From Competibacteraceae bacterium UBA6584 (GTDB taxonomy: Bacteria > Pseudomonadota > Gammaproteobacteria > Competibacterales > Competibacteraceae): a DNA stretch of 37,110 bases. A program made the translations under genes and the position numbers. Location of the stretch: contig DJIW01000114.1 in NCBI GenBank assembly GCA_002433805.1, forward strand, positions 1 through 37,110. The letters run 5' to 3'. Under the pieces are notes generated by a model. It worked only from the letters and a program-made list of their open reading frames with translations, was not told the DNA's origin and did not search any database. Shown piece after piece: positions 1 through 6,955 of this stretch. Numbering within the stretch: position 1 is the first letter of the stretch; every line of letters begins with the position of its first letter.

Positions 1-304
1 TCGCGCCGGGCTTGCACAGCCTCAGGCGCAGCCAGGGAACGTTAAATTCCCGCAGCAGCAGTTCGGCGATCCGCTCGGCCAGCGTTTCCACCAATTGAAA
101 ATCGCTGGCGGCGGCGAATTGGTCGATCCGGCGCGCCACGGTTGCGTAATCCAGCGTATCATCCAGCCGATCACAGGCGGCGGCGGGTCCGATGTTCGCG
201 CCCAGTTCCAAATCGAGCACCAGCGTTTGCCGGGATTCACGCTCCTTGGGATAAACGCCGATGAGGGCTTGAACATGCAACTCGCGAATAAAAATGGTAT
301 CCAT
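1..304 (-). CDS. folB: Dihydroneopterin aldolase FolB (partial, 3' end outside window)
   Basis: Catalyses the retro-aldol cleavage of 7,8-dihydroneopterin to 6-hydroxymethyl-dihydropterin and glycolaldehyde in cytoplasmic folate synthesis. The visible 101 codons start MDTIFIRELHVQALIGVYP, the typical FolB N-terminus (xI.I..L.v...IGVy..E), and continue with LVLDLELG and LDDTLDYATVA, where the family keeps its substrate-contacting Tyr. The C-terminal section runs off the left edge, so about 15-20 residues are missing because of the window cut. The ATG at 304 is the only good start; the ribosome site before it is weak. It is divergent from plsY, the usual folB-plsY arrangement in gammaproteobacteria. 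Family assignment is confident. Confidence 0.9.
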   Translation of the reverse strand, partial: MDTIFIRELHVQALIGVYPKERESRQTLVLDLELGANIGPAAACDRLDDTLDYATVARRIDQFAAASDFQLVETLAERIAELLLREFNVPWLRLRLCKPGA

Positions 305-350
305 AGGTGGGGTTCCACAGAGTGATTTATCTTAGCCTAAACCCATCGTC

Positions 351-385
351 CCGGCCCGGTTTCATCCGAAGCCGGCGGTTTTTTT
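351..385 (+). terminator. Terminator-like hairpin with T7 tract in the folB-plsY gap
   Basis: CCGGC and CGG (351-359) can pair with CCG and GCCGG (366-375) around a 6-nt loop with a small internal mismatch. Three bases later comes a run of seven T (379-385). It is oriented toward plsY, and no gene lies upstream on this strand. It could be a leader attenuator of plsY, a stop for stray transcripts, or chance. The 3-nt gap before the T run makes it suboptimal. Confidence 0.25.
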
Positions 386-416
386 GACGGCGCTGGATCG
401 ATTAGCGGCGGTTGCT

Positions 417-1019
417 ATGTTGGCCATCATCCTGTTTGTCATCTTGGGTTATGGGGCGGGTTCCGTTTCCACCGCCATCATCGTCTGCCGGATCATGGGC
501 TTGCCCGATCCCCGCACCGAGGGTTCGCGCAATCCCGGCGCGACCAACGTGTTGCGCTTCGGCGGCAAGAAAGCCGCCGCCGTCACCTTGGCCGGCGATT
601 TTCTCAAGGGATTGTTGCCGGTGCTGTTGGCGCGGCTGGCGGGCTTGGAGGAGACCGGTCTGGCGCTGACCGCGCTGGCGGCGTTTCTCGGCCACCTGTA
701 CCCGGTATTTTTCGGGTTCGAGGGGGGCAAGGGCGTGGCGACCGCGTTTGGCGCCATTCTTGGCCTGTCCTGGCCGGTGGCGCTGGCGGCGCTGGCCGCC
801 TGGTTGTTCATGGCCTTCGTGGTGCGCATTTCCTCGCTGTCGGCCCTGACGGCGGCGGCGCTGACGCCGCTGTTCGCGGGCTGGTTCGGGTTGCCGGGCG
901 TCGAACTGGGCGTCATCCTGGGGATGGTCGGCCTGCTGGTCTGGCGGCACCGCTCCAACATCCGCCAACTCCTGGCCGGCACCGAAGGCAAGATCGGAAC
1001 CGAACGGCCGGGCGGTTGA
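417..1019 (+). CDS. plsY: Glycerol-3-phosphate acyltransferase PlsY
   Basis: Transfers the acyl group from acyl-phosphate to glycerol-3-phosphate, the first acylation of membrane phospholipid synthesis, in the inner membrane. The 200-residue product has the PlsY signatures LPDPRTEGSRNPGATNVLR (loop 1) and GHLYPVFFGFEGGKGVAT (loop 2, with the lysine/glycine phosphate-binding segment), separated by hydrophobic helices; about five membrane segments are visible. The usual SGNPGATN motif reads SRNPGATN here. I chose ATG 417 because it gives the short hydrophobic N-terminus (MLAIILFVILGYGAGSVSTA) typical of the family. An in-frame TTG at 384 would add 11 residues but sits inside a T run. Length matches the family (about 200 residues). 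Confidence 0.95.
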   Translation: MLAIILFVILGYGAGSVSTAIIVCRIMGLPDPRTEGSRNPGATNVLRFGGKKAAAVTLAGDFLKGLLPVLLARLAGLEETGLALTALAAFLGHLYPVFFGFEGGKGVATAFGAILGLSWPVALAALAAWLFMAFVVRISSLSALTAAALTPLFAGWFGLPGVELGVILGMVGLLVWRHRSNIRQLLAGTEGKIGTERPGG

Positions 1020-1075
1020 CGGCGGTTGGCCGCGCGCAACCTTAGGCCGGCGATTCGTCGAAGCCGAGAAAACCG

Positions 1076-1081
1076 TATAAT
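1076..1081 (+). promoter_or_regulatory. Candidate -10 box for fabA-fabB
   Basis: A perfect TATAAT lies 71 bases before the fabA start, in an A/T-rich stretch (1060-1140) that stands out from the GC-rich surroundings. No convincing TTGACA-like -35 box is found 16-18 bases upstream, so it may depend on an activator. CTTATC occurs just after it (1082-1087) and again 21 bases later (1103-1108), two helical turns apart, a possible regulator site. This is inference from consensus only. Confidence 0.45.
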
Positions 1082-1151
1082 CTTATCGATTGAGATTTTG
1101 AGCTTATCCCGATTTTTAGAATTCAATAATATATAAAGGGTATTCCTGGTC

Positions 1152-1667
1152 GTGAACAGACAATCCAGCTACAGTCGCGATGACTTGCTCGCCTGCGCCC
1201 GAGGCGAATTATTCGGTCCTGGTAACGCGCAGTTGCCGTTGCCGAACATGTTGATGGTGGATCGGATCGTCCATATCGGCGCGGAGGGCGGGCAGTACGG
1301 CAAGGGTGAAATCGTTGCGGAACTGGATATTCATCCCGATCTGTGGTTTTTCGGCTGTCACTTTATCGGCGATCCGGTGATGCCGGGCTGCCTGGGTTTG
1401 GACGCGATGTGGCAGCTGGTCGGGTTTTTTCTGGGCTGGATGGGGGGCCAGGGACGGGGACGGGCGCTCGGTTGCGGTGAAGTGAAGTTTACCGGCCAGG
1501 TTCGCCCCGAAGCTCGAAAGTTGACCTATCACATTCAGATGAAGCGGGTCATTCTGCGCAAACTGGTTATGGGTATCGCCGACGCGAGCCTGGAGGTCGA
1601 CGGCCGGACTATTTACACCGGCAAAGACTTGCGGGTCGGCTTGTTCACCTCGACCGACGGCTTTTGA
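1152..1667 (+). CDS. fabA: 3-hydroxydecanoyl-ACP dehydratase/isomerase FabA
   Basis: Dehydrates 3-hydroxydecanoyl-ACP and isomerises trans-2- to cis-3-decenoyl-ACP, the branch point for unsaturated fatty acids; a cytoplasmic homodimer. At 171 residues it matches the family (E. coli 172) and keeps the core WFFGCHFIGDPVMPGCLGLD with catalytic His70 and Asp84 at exactly the E. coli positions, plus the GEVKFTGQV strand. The start is GTG at 1152, giving MNRQSSYSRDDLLACARGELFG, which aligns with the known N-terminus; a weak AAAGGG lies about 11 bases upstream. fabB starts 11 bases after the stop, the classic fabAB operon. An AT-rich leader with a TATAAT box precedes it. Confidence 0.97.
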   Translation: MNRQSSYSRDDLLACARGELFGPGNAQLPLPNMLMVDRIVHIGAEGGQYGKGEIVAELDIHPDLWFFGCHFIGDPVMPGCLGLDAMWQLVGFFLGWMGGQGRGRALGCGEVKFTGQVRPEARKLTYHIQMKRVILRKLVMGIADASLEVDGRTIYTGKDLRVGLFTSTDGF

Positions 1668-1678
1668 GGATAGCGACG

Positions 1679-2896
1679 ATGAGACGGGTGGTGATTACCG
1701 GTATCGGTATCGTATCCAGCATCGGCAACGACCGCTGGGAAGTGTTGGAATCGCTGCGCCAAGGCCGCGGCGGCTTGGAGTATGCGGAAGATTATAAAGC
1801 GATGGGGTTGCGCTCGCACGTGCGCGGACCGATCCGGCTCGATCTGGCGGCGCAAATCGACCGCAAGATCTTGCGGTTCATGGGCGATGCCGCCGCTTTC
1901 AACTACATCGCCTTGCGCGAGGCCATCGAGGACGCTCGCTTGTCGGAGGATCAGGTGTCCAACCCGCGCGCCGGCTTGATCACCGGCACCGGCGGCGGCA
2001 GCCCGCAGAATATGGTCGAGGCGGCCGACCTGCTGCGCAACAAGGGCTTGAAGCGGGTGGGCCCCTACATGGTGCCGCGCACCATGAGCAGCACTACCAC
2101 CGCCTGCTTGGCGACCCCGTTTAAAATCAAGGGCGTCAACTACAGTATCGGTTCCGCCTGCGCCACCGGCGCGCACTGCATCGGCCACGGCGCGGAATTG
2201 ATCCAGTGGAACAAGCAGGACATCGTCTTTGCCGGCGGCGGCGAGGAAGTTCACTGGAGCCTGACCCATCTGTTCGACGCCATGGGCGCGCTGTCCACCA
2301 AGTACAACGCCACCCCGCAAACCGCCTCCCGCACCTATGACGCCAACCGCGACGGCTTCGTGATTTCCGGCGGCGGCGGGATCGTGGTGCTGGAGGAGCT
2401 GGAACACGCTCGCCGGCGCGGGGCGCGGATTTACGCCGAATTGGTCGGTTACGGCGCGACTTCGGACGGTTACGATATGGTCCAGCCCTCCGGCGAGGGT
2501 GCGTTGCGCTGCATGAAACAAGCCCTGGAAGGGTTCGACCAACCGGTCGATTACGTCAACACGCACGGCACCAGCACCCCGGTGGGCGATATTCGCGAAC
2601 TGGAAGCGCTGCGCGAGATGTTCGGCGAGCGGGTGCCGCCGATCAGTTCCACCAAGCCGCTGACCGGACACGCGCTGGGCGCGGCGGGCGTGCACGAAGC
2701 CATCTATTGCCTGCTGATGATGGACAACCGCTTCATCGCGGCCTCGGCCAACATCGAAACCCTGGACCCGGCGGCGGAAGGCTTTCCCATCGTCCGGCAG
2801 CGGGTCGATGACGCCGACCTCAAGGTGGTGATGTCGAACAGCTTCGGCTTCGGCGGCACCAACGCCACCCTGGTGTTCCAGCGCTTGGCAAACTAG
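1679..2896 (+). CDS. fabB: 3-oxoacyl-ACP synthase I FabB
   Basis: Elongates cis-3-decenoyl-ACP and other acyl-ACPs by condensation with malonyl-ACP in unsaturated fatty acid synthesis. The product is 405 residues. The condensing-enzyme triad is intact: Cys161 in YSIGSACATGAH, His296 in NTHGTSTPVGD and His331 in KPLTGHALGAAG; the FGFGGTNA glycine loop is near the C-terminus. ATG 1679 is preferred because GAGGA (1666-1670) sits 8 bases upstream and MRRVVITGIGIVSSIG is the canonical N-terminus. An upstream in-frame TTG at 1664 overlaps the fabA stop and is unlikely. Translation is probably coupled to fabA. The Cys-His-His triad and the fabA partner support FabB rather than FabF. Confidence 0.97.
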   Translation: MRRVVITGIGIVSSIGNDRWEVLESLRQGRGGLEYAEDYKAMGLRSHVRGPIRLDLAAQIDRKILRFMGDAAAFNYIALREAIEDARLSEDQVSNPRAGLITGTGGGSPQNMVEAADLLRNKGLKRVGPYMVPRTMSSTTTACLATPFKIKGVNYSIGSACATGAHCIGHGAELIQWNKQDIVFAGGGEEVHWSLTHLFDAMGALSTKYNATPQTASRTYDANRDGFVISGGGGIVVLEELEHARRRGARIYAELVGYGATSDGYDMVQPSGEGALRCMKQALEGFDQPVDYVNTHGTSTPVGDIRELEALREMFGERVPPISSTKPLTGHALGAAGVHEAIYCLLMMDNRFIAASANIETLDPAAEGFPIVRQRVDDADLKVVMSNSFGFGGTNATLVFQRLAN

Positions 2897-2915
2897 GCGC
2901 GTCTGGCTGAACGCG

Positions 2916-2944
2916 GGCCGCCGGCGCAGGCGGCCTTGTCATTT
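2916..2944 (+). terminator. Possible terminator after fabB
   Basis: GGCCGCC (2916-2922) pairs perfectly with GGCGGCC (2929-2935) around a GGCGCA loop and is followed by TTGTCATTTCTT. The 7-bp GC stem is strong, but the T tract is broken, so it may be only a partial terminator between fabB and the next gene. Confidence 0.4.
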
Positions 2945-2960
2945 CTTCGGAGGAGCCGCC

Positions 2961-3350
2961 ATGGCCAGTTTCCCCTTGCTTGCGGTCGTCGTCGTGTTGT
3001 ATTCCCTGTTTGCCATGATCGCGCCCGGTTGGCTGACGGCGGTGCAGTTTGAGATGCCGTTGCTGTCGGGCGCGACGCTGCGGTTTCAAGGCGGCGATCT
3101 GTTGCTGGTGCTCGGGCTGATTCTGTTGTGCGTCGAGGTCTATCGCGCCACCAGCAGCTCCAGAGGCGCGATCCTCAATCACGTCTTGTCGCTGGTGGTG
3201 TTCATCATCGCCTTGATCGAGTTGTTGGTGATGCCGCGCATGGCCAACATGACCTTCTTCCTGATCGTGCTGATGGCCGTCAGCGATGTGATCGCCGGTT
3301 TCACCGTCACGATTTCCTCATCCCGGCGCGATTGGCAGCGCCCGGAATGA
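2961..3350 (+). CDS. Small membrane protein of unknown function
   Basis: I do not recognise this 129-residue protein. It reads MASFPLLAVVVVLYSLFAMI, then three further hydrophobic stretches (about residues 45-60, 72-90 and 95-115), so three or four membrane helices with short loops; the last ten residues (SSSRRDWQRPE) are polar. A good ribosome site, GGAGGAG, ends 6 bases before ATG 2961. It lies between fabB and thiL, 64 bases after fabB with a possible terminator between, and 43 bases before thiL, so it may be cotranscribed with thiL. GC content and codon use match its neighbours. No catalytic motif is visible; an inner-membrane location is inferred from hydrophobicity only. Confidence 0.8.
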   Translation: MASFPLLAVVVVLYSLFAMIAPGWLTAVQFEMPLLSGATLRFQGGDLLLVLGLILLCVEVYRATSSSRGAILNHVLSLVVFIIALIELLVMPRMANMTFFLIVLMAVSDVIAGFTVTISSSRRDWQRPE

Positions 3351-3393
3351 ACCGATTGATGACATTGACGCCGGTCGGCCTAGCGTCGCGCTG

Positions 3394-4365
3394 ATGGCCG
3401 CGTCCGAGTTTTCGCTGATCGAGCGTTATTTGGCCGCTCAGCGGCTGGAGCGCGCCGACGTGGTGTTGGGCATCGGCGATGACGGCGCGCTGCTGTCGCC
3501 GCCCGCCGGCCAGCAATTGGTGGTGACGCTGGATACCTTGGTGGCGGAGGTGCATTTTTTCGCCGCCGCCGATCCCGAGGCCATCGGGCACAAGGCGCTG
3601 GCGGTGAATTTGAGCGATTTGGCGGCGATGGGGGCGACGCCGGCTTGGGCCACGCTGGCGCTGGTGTTGCCCGAGGCCGATGAGGCGTGGCTGGCGCGGT
3701 TCTGCCAAGGTCTGTTCGCGCTGGCGCGGCGGTACGACATCCAACTGGTGGGCGGCGACACCACGCACGGACCGGTCACGGTCATCGCGCTCCAGGCGCA
3801 CGGCTTCGTCCCGCCCGGATCGGCGCTGCGCCGCGATGGCGCGACGCCGGGCGATGGGGTTTACGTCACCGGCACGCCGGGCGACGCCGGTTTGGCCTTG
3901 GCGGCGGCCTTCGGCAAGGTTCAGATCGCGCCCGGTCATGAAGCGGCGGTTCGGACCTGCTTGGAGCGGCCGGAACCGCGCATCGCGCCGGGCCTGAGCT
4001 TGCGCGGCATCGCCAGCGCCGCCATCGATGTTTCCGACGGTCTGGCCCAGGACCTCGGCCACATTCTCCAGCGCAGCGGCGTCGGAGCGGTGCTGGAGGT
4101 GGACCGGCTGCCGCTGTCGCCGGCGCTGCTCGCCAGTCTCGACCGCGACGCGGCGGCCGCGCTCGCCTTGGCCAGCGGCGACGATTACGAACTGTGCTTC
4201 ACCGTGCCGCCGGAGCGGGTTTCGCAACTGGAGCGCGCGGCGGCGGCTTGGGACTGTCGCTGCACCCGCATCGGCGTCATTACCGCAAAGTCCGGCTTGC
4301 GGCTGGTCCGCGCGGACGGTTCCGACTTTCTGCTGGAGCGGTTGGGCTACGATCATTTCCGGTAA
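3394..4365 (+). CDS. thiL: Thiamine-monophosphate kinase ThiL
   Basis: Phosphorylates thiamine monophosphate with ATP to thiamine diphosphate, the last step of thiamine cofactor synthesis, in the cytoplasm. The 323-residue product has the ThiL/PurM-type fold signatures in order: GIGDD (26-30), LDTLVAEVHF, NLSDLAAMGA (72-81, metal and nucleotide binding), GGDTTHGP, VTGTPGD, and DVSDGLAQDLGH. Its N-terminus MAASEFSLIERYL aligns with E. coli ThiL, supporting ATG 3394; no strong ribosome site is seen, and the gene may be coupled to the small membrane gene upstream. The usual neighbours nusB and pgpA are not adjacent: fab genes lie on one side and metY on the other. Confidence 0.96.
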   Translation: MAASEFSLIERYLAAQRLERADVVLGIGDDGALLSPPAGQQLVVTLDTLVAEVHFFAAADPEAIGHKALAVNLSDLAAMGATPAWATLALVLPEADEAWLARFCQGLFALARRYDIQLVGGDTTHGPVTVIALQAHGFVPPGSALRRDGATPGDGVYVTGTPGDAGLALAAAFGKVQIAPGHEAAVRTCLERPEPRIAPGLSLRGIASAAIDVSDGLAQDLGHILQRSGVGAVLEVDRLPLSPALLASLDRDAAAALALASGDDYELCFTVPPERVSQLERAAAAWDCRCTRIGVITAKSGLRLVRADGSDFLLERLGYDHFR

Positions 4366-4452
4366 GGGACGCCCCTCGCCGCCAGCGCGGAGCGGCCGAC
4401 GGTTGGGATGCGGCGGCGGAGGCGGGCCGACAACGATTGCGGGGCGGGGTGA

Positions 4453-4491
4453 CTGGACATTACCCATATCTCGCGTCCAGACTTGATGGGT
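4453..4491 (+). promoter_or_regulatory. Candidate H-type RNA pseudoknot in the metY leader
   Basis: Two interleaved perfect 6-bp complements lie 31 bases before the metY start. Stem 1 is CTGGAC (4453-4458) with GTCCAG (4475-4480). Stem 2 is ACCCAT (4462-4467) with ATGGGT (4486-4491). The linkers are 3, 7 and 5 bases, sterically acceptable for an H-type pseudoknot. A second TCCAG at 4496-4500 could compete for the 5' half of stem 1. Pseudoknotted SAM-sensing leaders are known before sulfhydrylase genes in other proteobacteria, but the conserved SAM-II loop sequences are not present here, so any ligand is speculative. The same inverted repeat could instead be a protein operator, or chance. Confidence 0.3.
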
Positions 4492-4522
4492 CATTTCCAG
4501 TTATCGACGGAACACCGAACTC

Positions 4523-5797
4523 ATGAAAATCGAAACCATCGCCATCCACGGCGGCTACACGCCCGAGTCGACCACCAAAGCCGTCGCTGTTCCCATTTAT
4601 CAGACCACGTCCTACGCCTTCGACGACACCCAGCACGGGGCGGATCTGTTCGATTTGAAGGTGCCGGGCAACATCTACACCCGGATCATGAATCCGACCA
4701 CCGCCGTGCTGGAGCAGCGGGTGGCGGCGATGGAGGGCGGGGTCGGCGCGCTGGGCGTGGCCTCCGGCATGGCGGCGATCACCTACAGCATCATGACCAT
4801 CGCCGAGGCCGGCGACAACATCGTCACCACTTCGACGCTGTACGGCGGCACCTACAATCTGTTCGCCCACACCTTGCCGCGCTACGGCATCGAGGTGCGC
4901 TTCGCCGACTATCGGGATACCGAGGCGATGGGCCGGCTGATCGACGGCAAGACCAAGGCGGTATTTTGCGAATCGATCGGCAATCCGGCAGCCAACGTGG
5001 TGGATTTCGGCGCGCTAGCCGCCGTCGCCCACGCTCAAGGGGTGCCGCTGATCGTGGACAACACCGTGCCGACGCCGTACCTGTGCCGGCCGTTCGAGCA
5101 CGGCGCCGACATCGTGGTCCACGCCCTGACCAAATACATGGGCGGCCACGGCACCAGCATCGGCGGCGTCATCGTCGATTCCGGCCGCTTCCCGTGGGAC
5201 CAGCACAAGGCGCGCTTCGTCCGCCTGAACGAACCCGACCCGTCCTATCACGGCGTGGTGTATGTCGAAGCGCTGGGGCCGGCGGCGTTCATCGGCCGGG
5301 CGCGGGTGGTGCCGCTGCGCAATACCGGCGCGGCGATCTCGCCGTTCAACAGCTTTTTGATCCTGCAAGGCATCGAGACCCTGCCGGTGCGGATGGACCG
5401 CCATTGCGAAAACGCGCTTACGGCCGCCGAGTATTTGCGCGATCACCCGCAAGTGGAATGGGTCAACTATCCCGCCCTGGCCGATAGCCCCGCCAAGCCG
5501 CTGGTGGACAAATACATGGGCGGACGCGGCTCCAGCATCTTAAGCTTCGGCATCAAGGGCGGGCGCGAGGCGGGGGCTAAGTTCATCGACGCCCTGCAAC
5601 TCATCGTCCGCCTGGTCAATATCGGCGACGCCAAGTCGCTGGCTTGCCATCCGGCCACCACCACCCATCGCCAACTGTCGCCCGCCGAGCTGGCGCGCGC
5701 CGGGGTCAGCGAGGATCTGGTGCGGCTGTCGATCGGCATCGAACACATCGACGATATTCTCGCCGACCTGGAACAAGCCCTGGCGGCGGCCAAGTAA
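4523..5797 (+). CDS. metY: O-acetylhomoserine sulfhydrylase-type PLP enzyme (MetY)
   Basis: A Cys/Met-metabolism PLP enzyme expected to condense O-acetylhomoserine (or a related acylhomoserine) with sulfide to give homocysteine. The 424-residue length, longer than cystathionine synthases (about 385), the N-terminus ETIAIHGGYTPESTTKAVA and the segment NIYTRIMNPTTAVLEQR are MetY-like. PLP-binding Lys204 is in HALTKYMGGHGTSIGG, and Asp179 in LIVDNT contacts the cofactor. The C-terminal SLACHPATTTH with the substrate-carboxylate Arg in VRLSIGIEH is intact. Spacing from thiL is 157 bases and holds a possible structured leader. Whether it uses acetyl- or succinyl-homoserine cannot be told here; the metX at 25-26 kb would supply its substrate. 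Confidence 0.93.
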   Translation: MKIETIAIHGGYTPESTTKAVAVPIYQTTSYAFDDTQHGADLFDLKVPGNIYTRIMNPTTAVLEQRVAAMEGGVGALGVASGMAAITYSIMTIAEAGDNIVTTSTLYGGTYNLFAHTLPRYGIEVRFADYRDTEAMGRLIDGKTKAVFCESIGNPAANVVDFGALAAVAHAQGVPLIVDNTVPTPYLCRPFEHGADIVVHALTKYMGGHGTSIGGVIVDSGRFPWDQHKARFVRLNEPDPSYHGVVYVEALGPAAFIGRARVVPLRNTGAAISPFNSFLILQGIETLPVRMDRHCENALTAAEYLRDHPQVEWVNYPALADSPAKPLVDKYMGGRGSSILSFGIKGGREAGAKFIDALQLIVRLVNIGDAKSLACHPATTTHRQLSPAELARAGVSEDLVRLSIGIEHIDDILADLEQALAAAK

Positions 5798-5835
5798 CCG
5801 CGCCCGACCCTTAACCCGCACGAGGAACCGAACTG

Positions 5836-6945
5836 ATGAAAGCGCGCGCCGCCGTGGCTTGGGAGCCCCAAAAACCCTTGGTCATCGAGCAGGTTGAAGT
5901 CGAAGGCCCCAAGGACGGCGAGGTTCTATTGAAGGTGGTGGCGACCGGCGTTTGCCACACCGATGCGTTTACCTTATCCGGCGACGACCCCGAAGGCGCG
6001 TTTCCGTGCATTCTGGGCCACGAAGGCGGCTGCGAGGTGGTCGAATGCGGTCCCGGCGTCAAGGGCCTGAAGCCCGGCGATCACGTCATCCCGCTGTATA
6101 TCCCGGAGTGCGGCGAATGCGACTATTGCCGCTCCACTAAATCCAATCTGTGTCAGTCCATCGCCGCCACGGTGTGGACCGGCTACATGCCCGATCACAG
6201 CCGCCGCTTTTCCTGCAAGGGGCAGCCGCTGTTTCACTACATGGGGTGCTCGACCTTCGCCGAATACACCGTGGTGCCGGAAATCGCGCTGGCCAAGATC
6301 AATCCCGCCGCGCCGCTGGATAAGGTCTGCCTGCTCGGCTGCGGCGTGACCACCGGCATCGGCGCGGTGCTGAACACCGCCAAGGTCGAGCCGGGTTCGA
6401 CGGTGGCGGTGTTCGGCCTCGGCGGCATCGGCCTGTCGGTGATTCAGGGCGCGGTGATGGCCCAGGCCGGGCGGATCATCGCCGTCGACCTCAACTCCGA
6501 CAAATTCGCCATGGCGACCGCCTTGGGCGCGACCGATACCCTCAATCCCAAGGAGAGCGGCATCGATGTGGTCGAGGCGATCAAGGAGATGACCCATGGT
6601 GGGGTCGATTACTCGTTTGAGTGCATCGGCAACGTCAATGTCATGCGCCAAGCCTTGGAGTGTTGCCACATGGGCTGGGGGGTCTCGACCATCATCGGCG
6701 TGGCCGGAGCCGGCCAGGAAATCCGCACCCGGCCGTTTCAACTGGTCACCGGCCGCACCTGGAAAGGCACCGCCTTCGGCGGGGTTAAGGGCCGCAGCCA
6801 GTTGCCCGGTTACGTCGAGCATTATCTCCAGGGCAAGATCGAGCTGGATCGGATGGTGACGCACACCCTGCCGCTGGAGGATATCAACACCGCCTTCGAG
6901 CTGATGCACGAAGGTAAAAGCATCCGTTCGGTGATTCTGTTTTAG
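5836..6945 (+). CDS. frmA: S-(hydroxymethyl)glutathione dehydrogenase / class III alcohol dehydrogenase
   Basis: Oxidises the spontaneous formaldehyde-glutathione adduct to S-formylglutathione with NAD+, for formaldehyde detoxification or C1 oxidation. The 369-residue length is the class III ADH norm. Catalytic zinc ligands Cys40, His62 and Cys169 (CLLGCGVTTG) and the structural zinc cysteines 92, 95, 98 and 106 are all present; the NAD-binding loop is VFGLGGIGLSV. GAGGAA lies 10 bases upstream of ATG 5836. frmB begins 10 bases downstream, so the pair forms an operon for the two glutathione-dependent steps to formate. No FrmR-type repressor gene lies next to it, so regulation is not evident. 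Confidence 0.97.
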   Translation: MKARAAVAWEPQKPLVIEQVEVEGPKDGEVLLKVVATGVCHTDAFTLSGDDPEGAFPCILGHEGGCEVVECGPGVKGLKPGDHVIPLYIPECGECDYCRSTKSNLCQSIAATVWTGYMPDHSRRFSCKGQPLFHYMGCSTFAEYTVVPEIALAKINPAAPLDKVCLLGCGVTTGIGAVLNTAKVEPGSTVAVFGLGGIGLSVIQGAVMAQAGRIIAVDLNSDKFAMATALGATDTLNPKESGIDVVEAIKEMTHGGVDYSFECIGNVNVMRQALECCHMGWGVSTIIGVAGAGQEIRTRPFQLVTGRTWKGTAFGGVKGRSQLPGYVEHYLQGKIELDRMVTHTLPLEDINTAFELMHEGKSIRSVILF

Positions 6946-6955
6946 GAGCGGCGGC

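Noticed and set aside
384..416. TTG 384 as the plsY start
   Set aside because: The codon lies in the T run of a terminator-like hairpin, and the extra 11 residues are not typical of PlsY.
1082..1108. FabR, FadR or DesT operator before fabA
   Set aside because: The repeated CTTATC does not match the consensus operators of these regulators as I know them.
3307..4494. Minus-strand frame antisense to thiL
   Set aside because: Arg/Gln-rich shadow frame of a high-GC gene.
4453..4522. Assignment of the metY leader to the SAM-II riboswitch
   Set aside because: The topology is similar, but the long 3' loop and conserved loop bases of SAM-II are missing; loop 3 has only 5 bases. Kept as an unclassified candidate.
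4440..4522. MetJ box (AGACGTCT repeats) before metY
   Set aside because: No tandem AGACGTCT-like octamers are found.
4483..5487. Long plus-strand frame overlapping metY
   Set aside because: It is a shadow frame, Arg/His-rich and without family signatures, whereas metY in the other frame is fully conserved.
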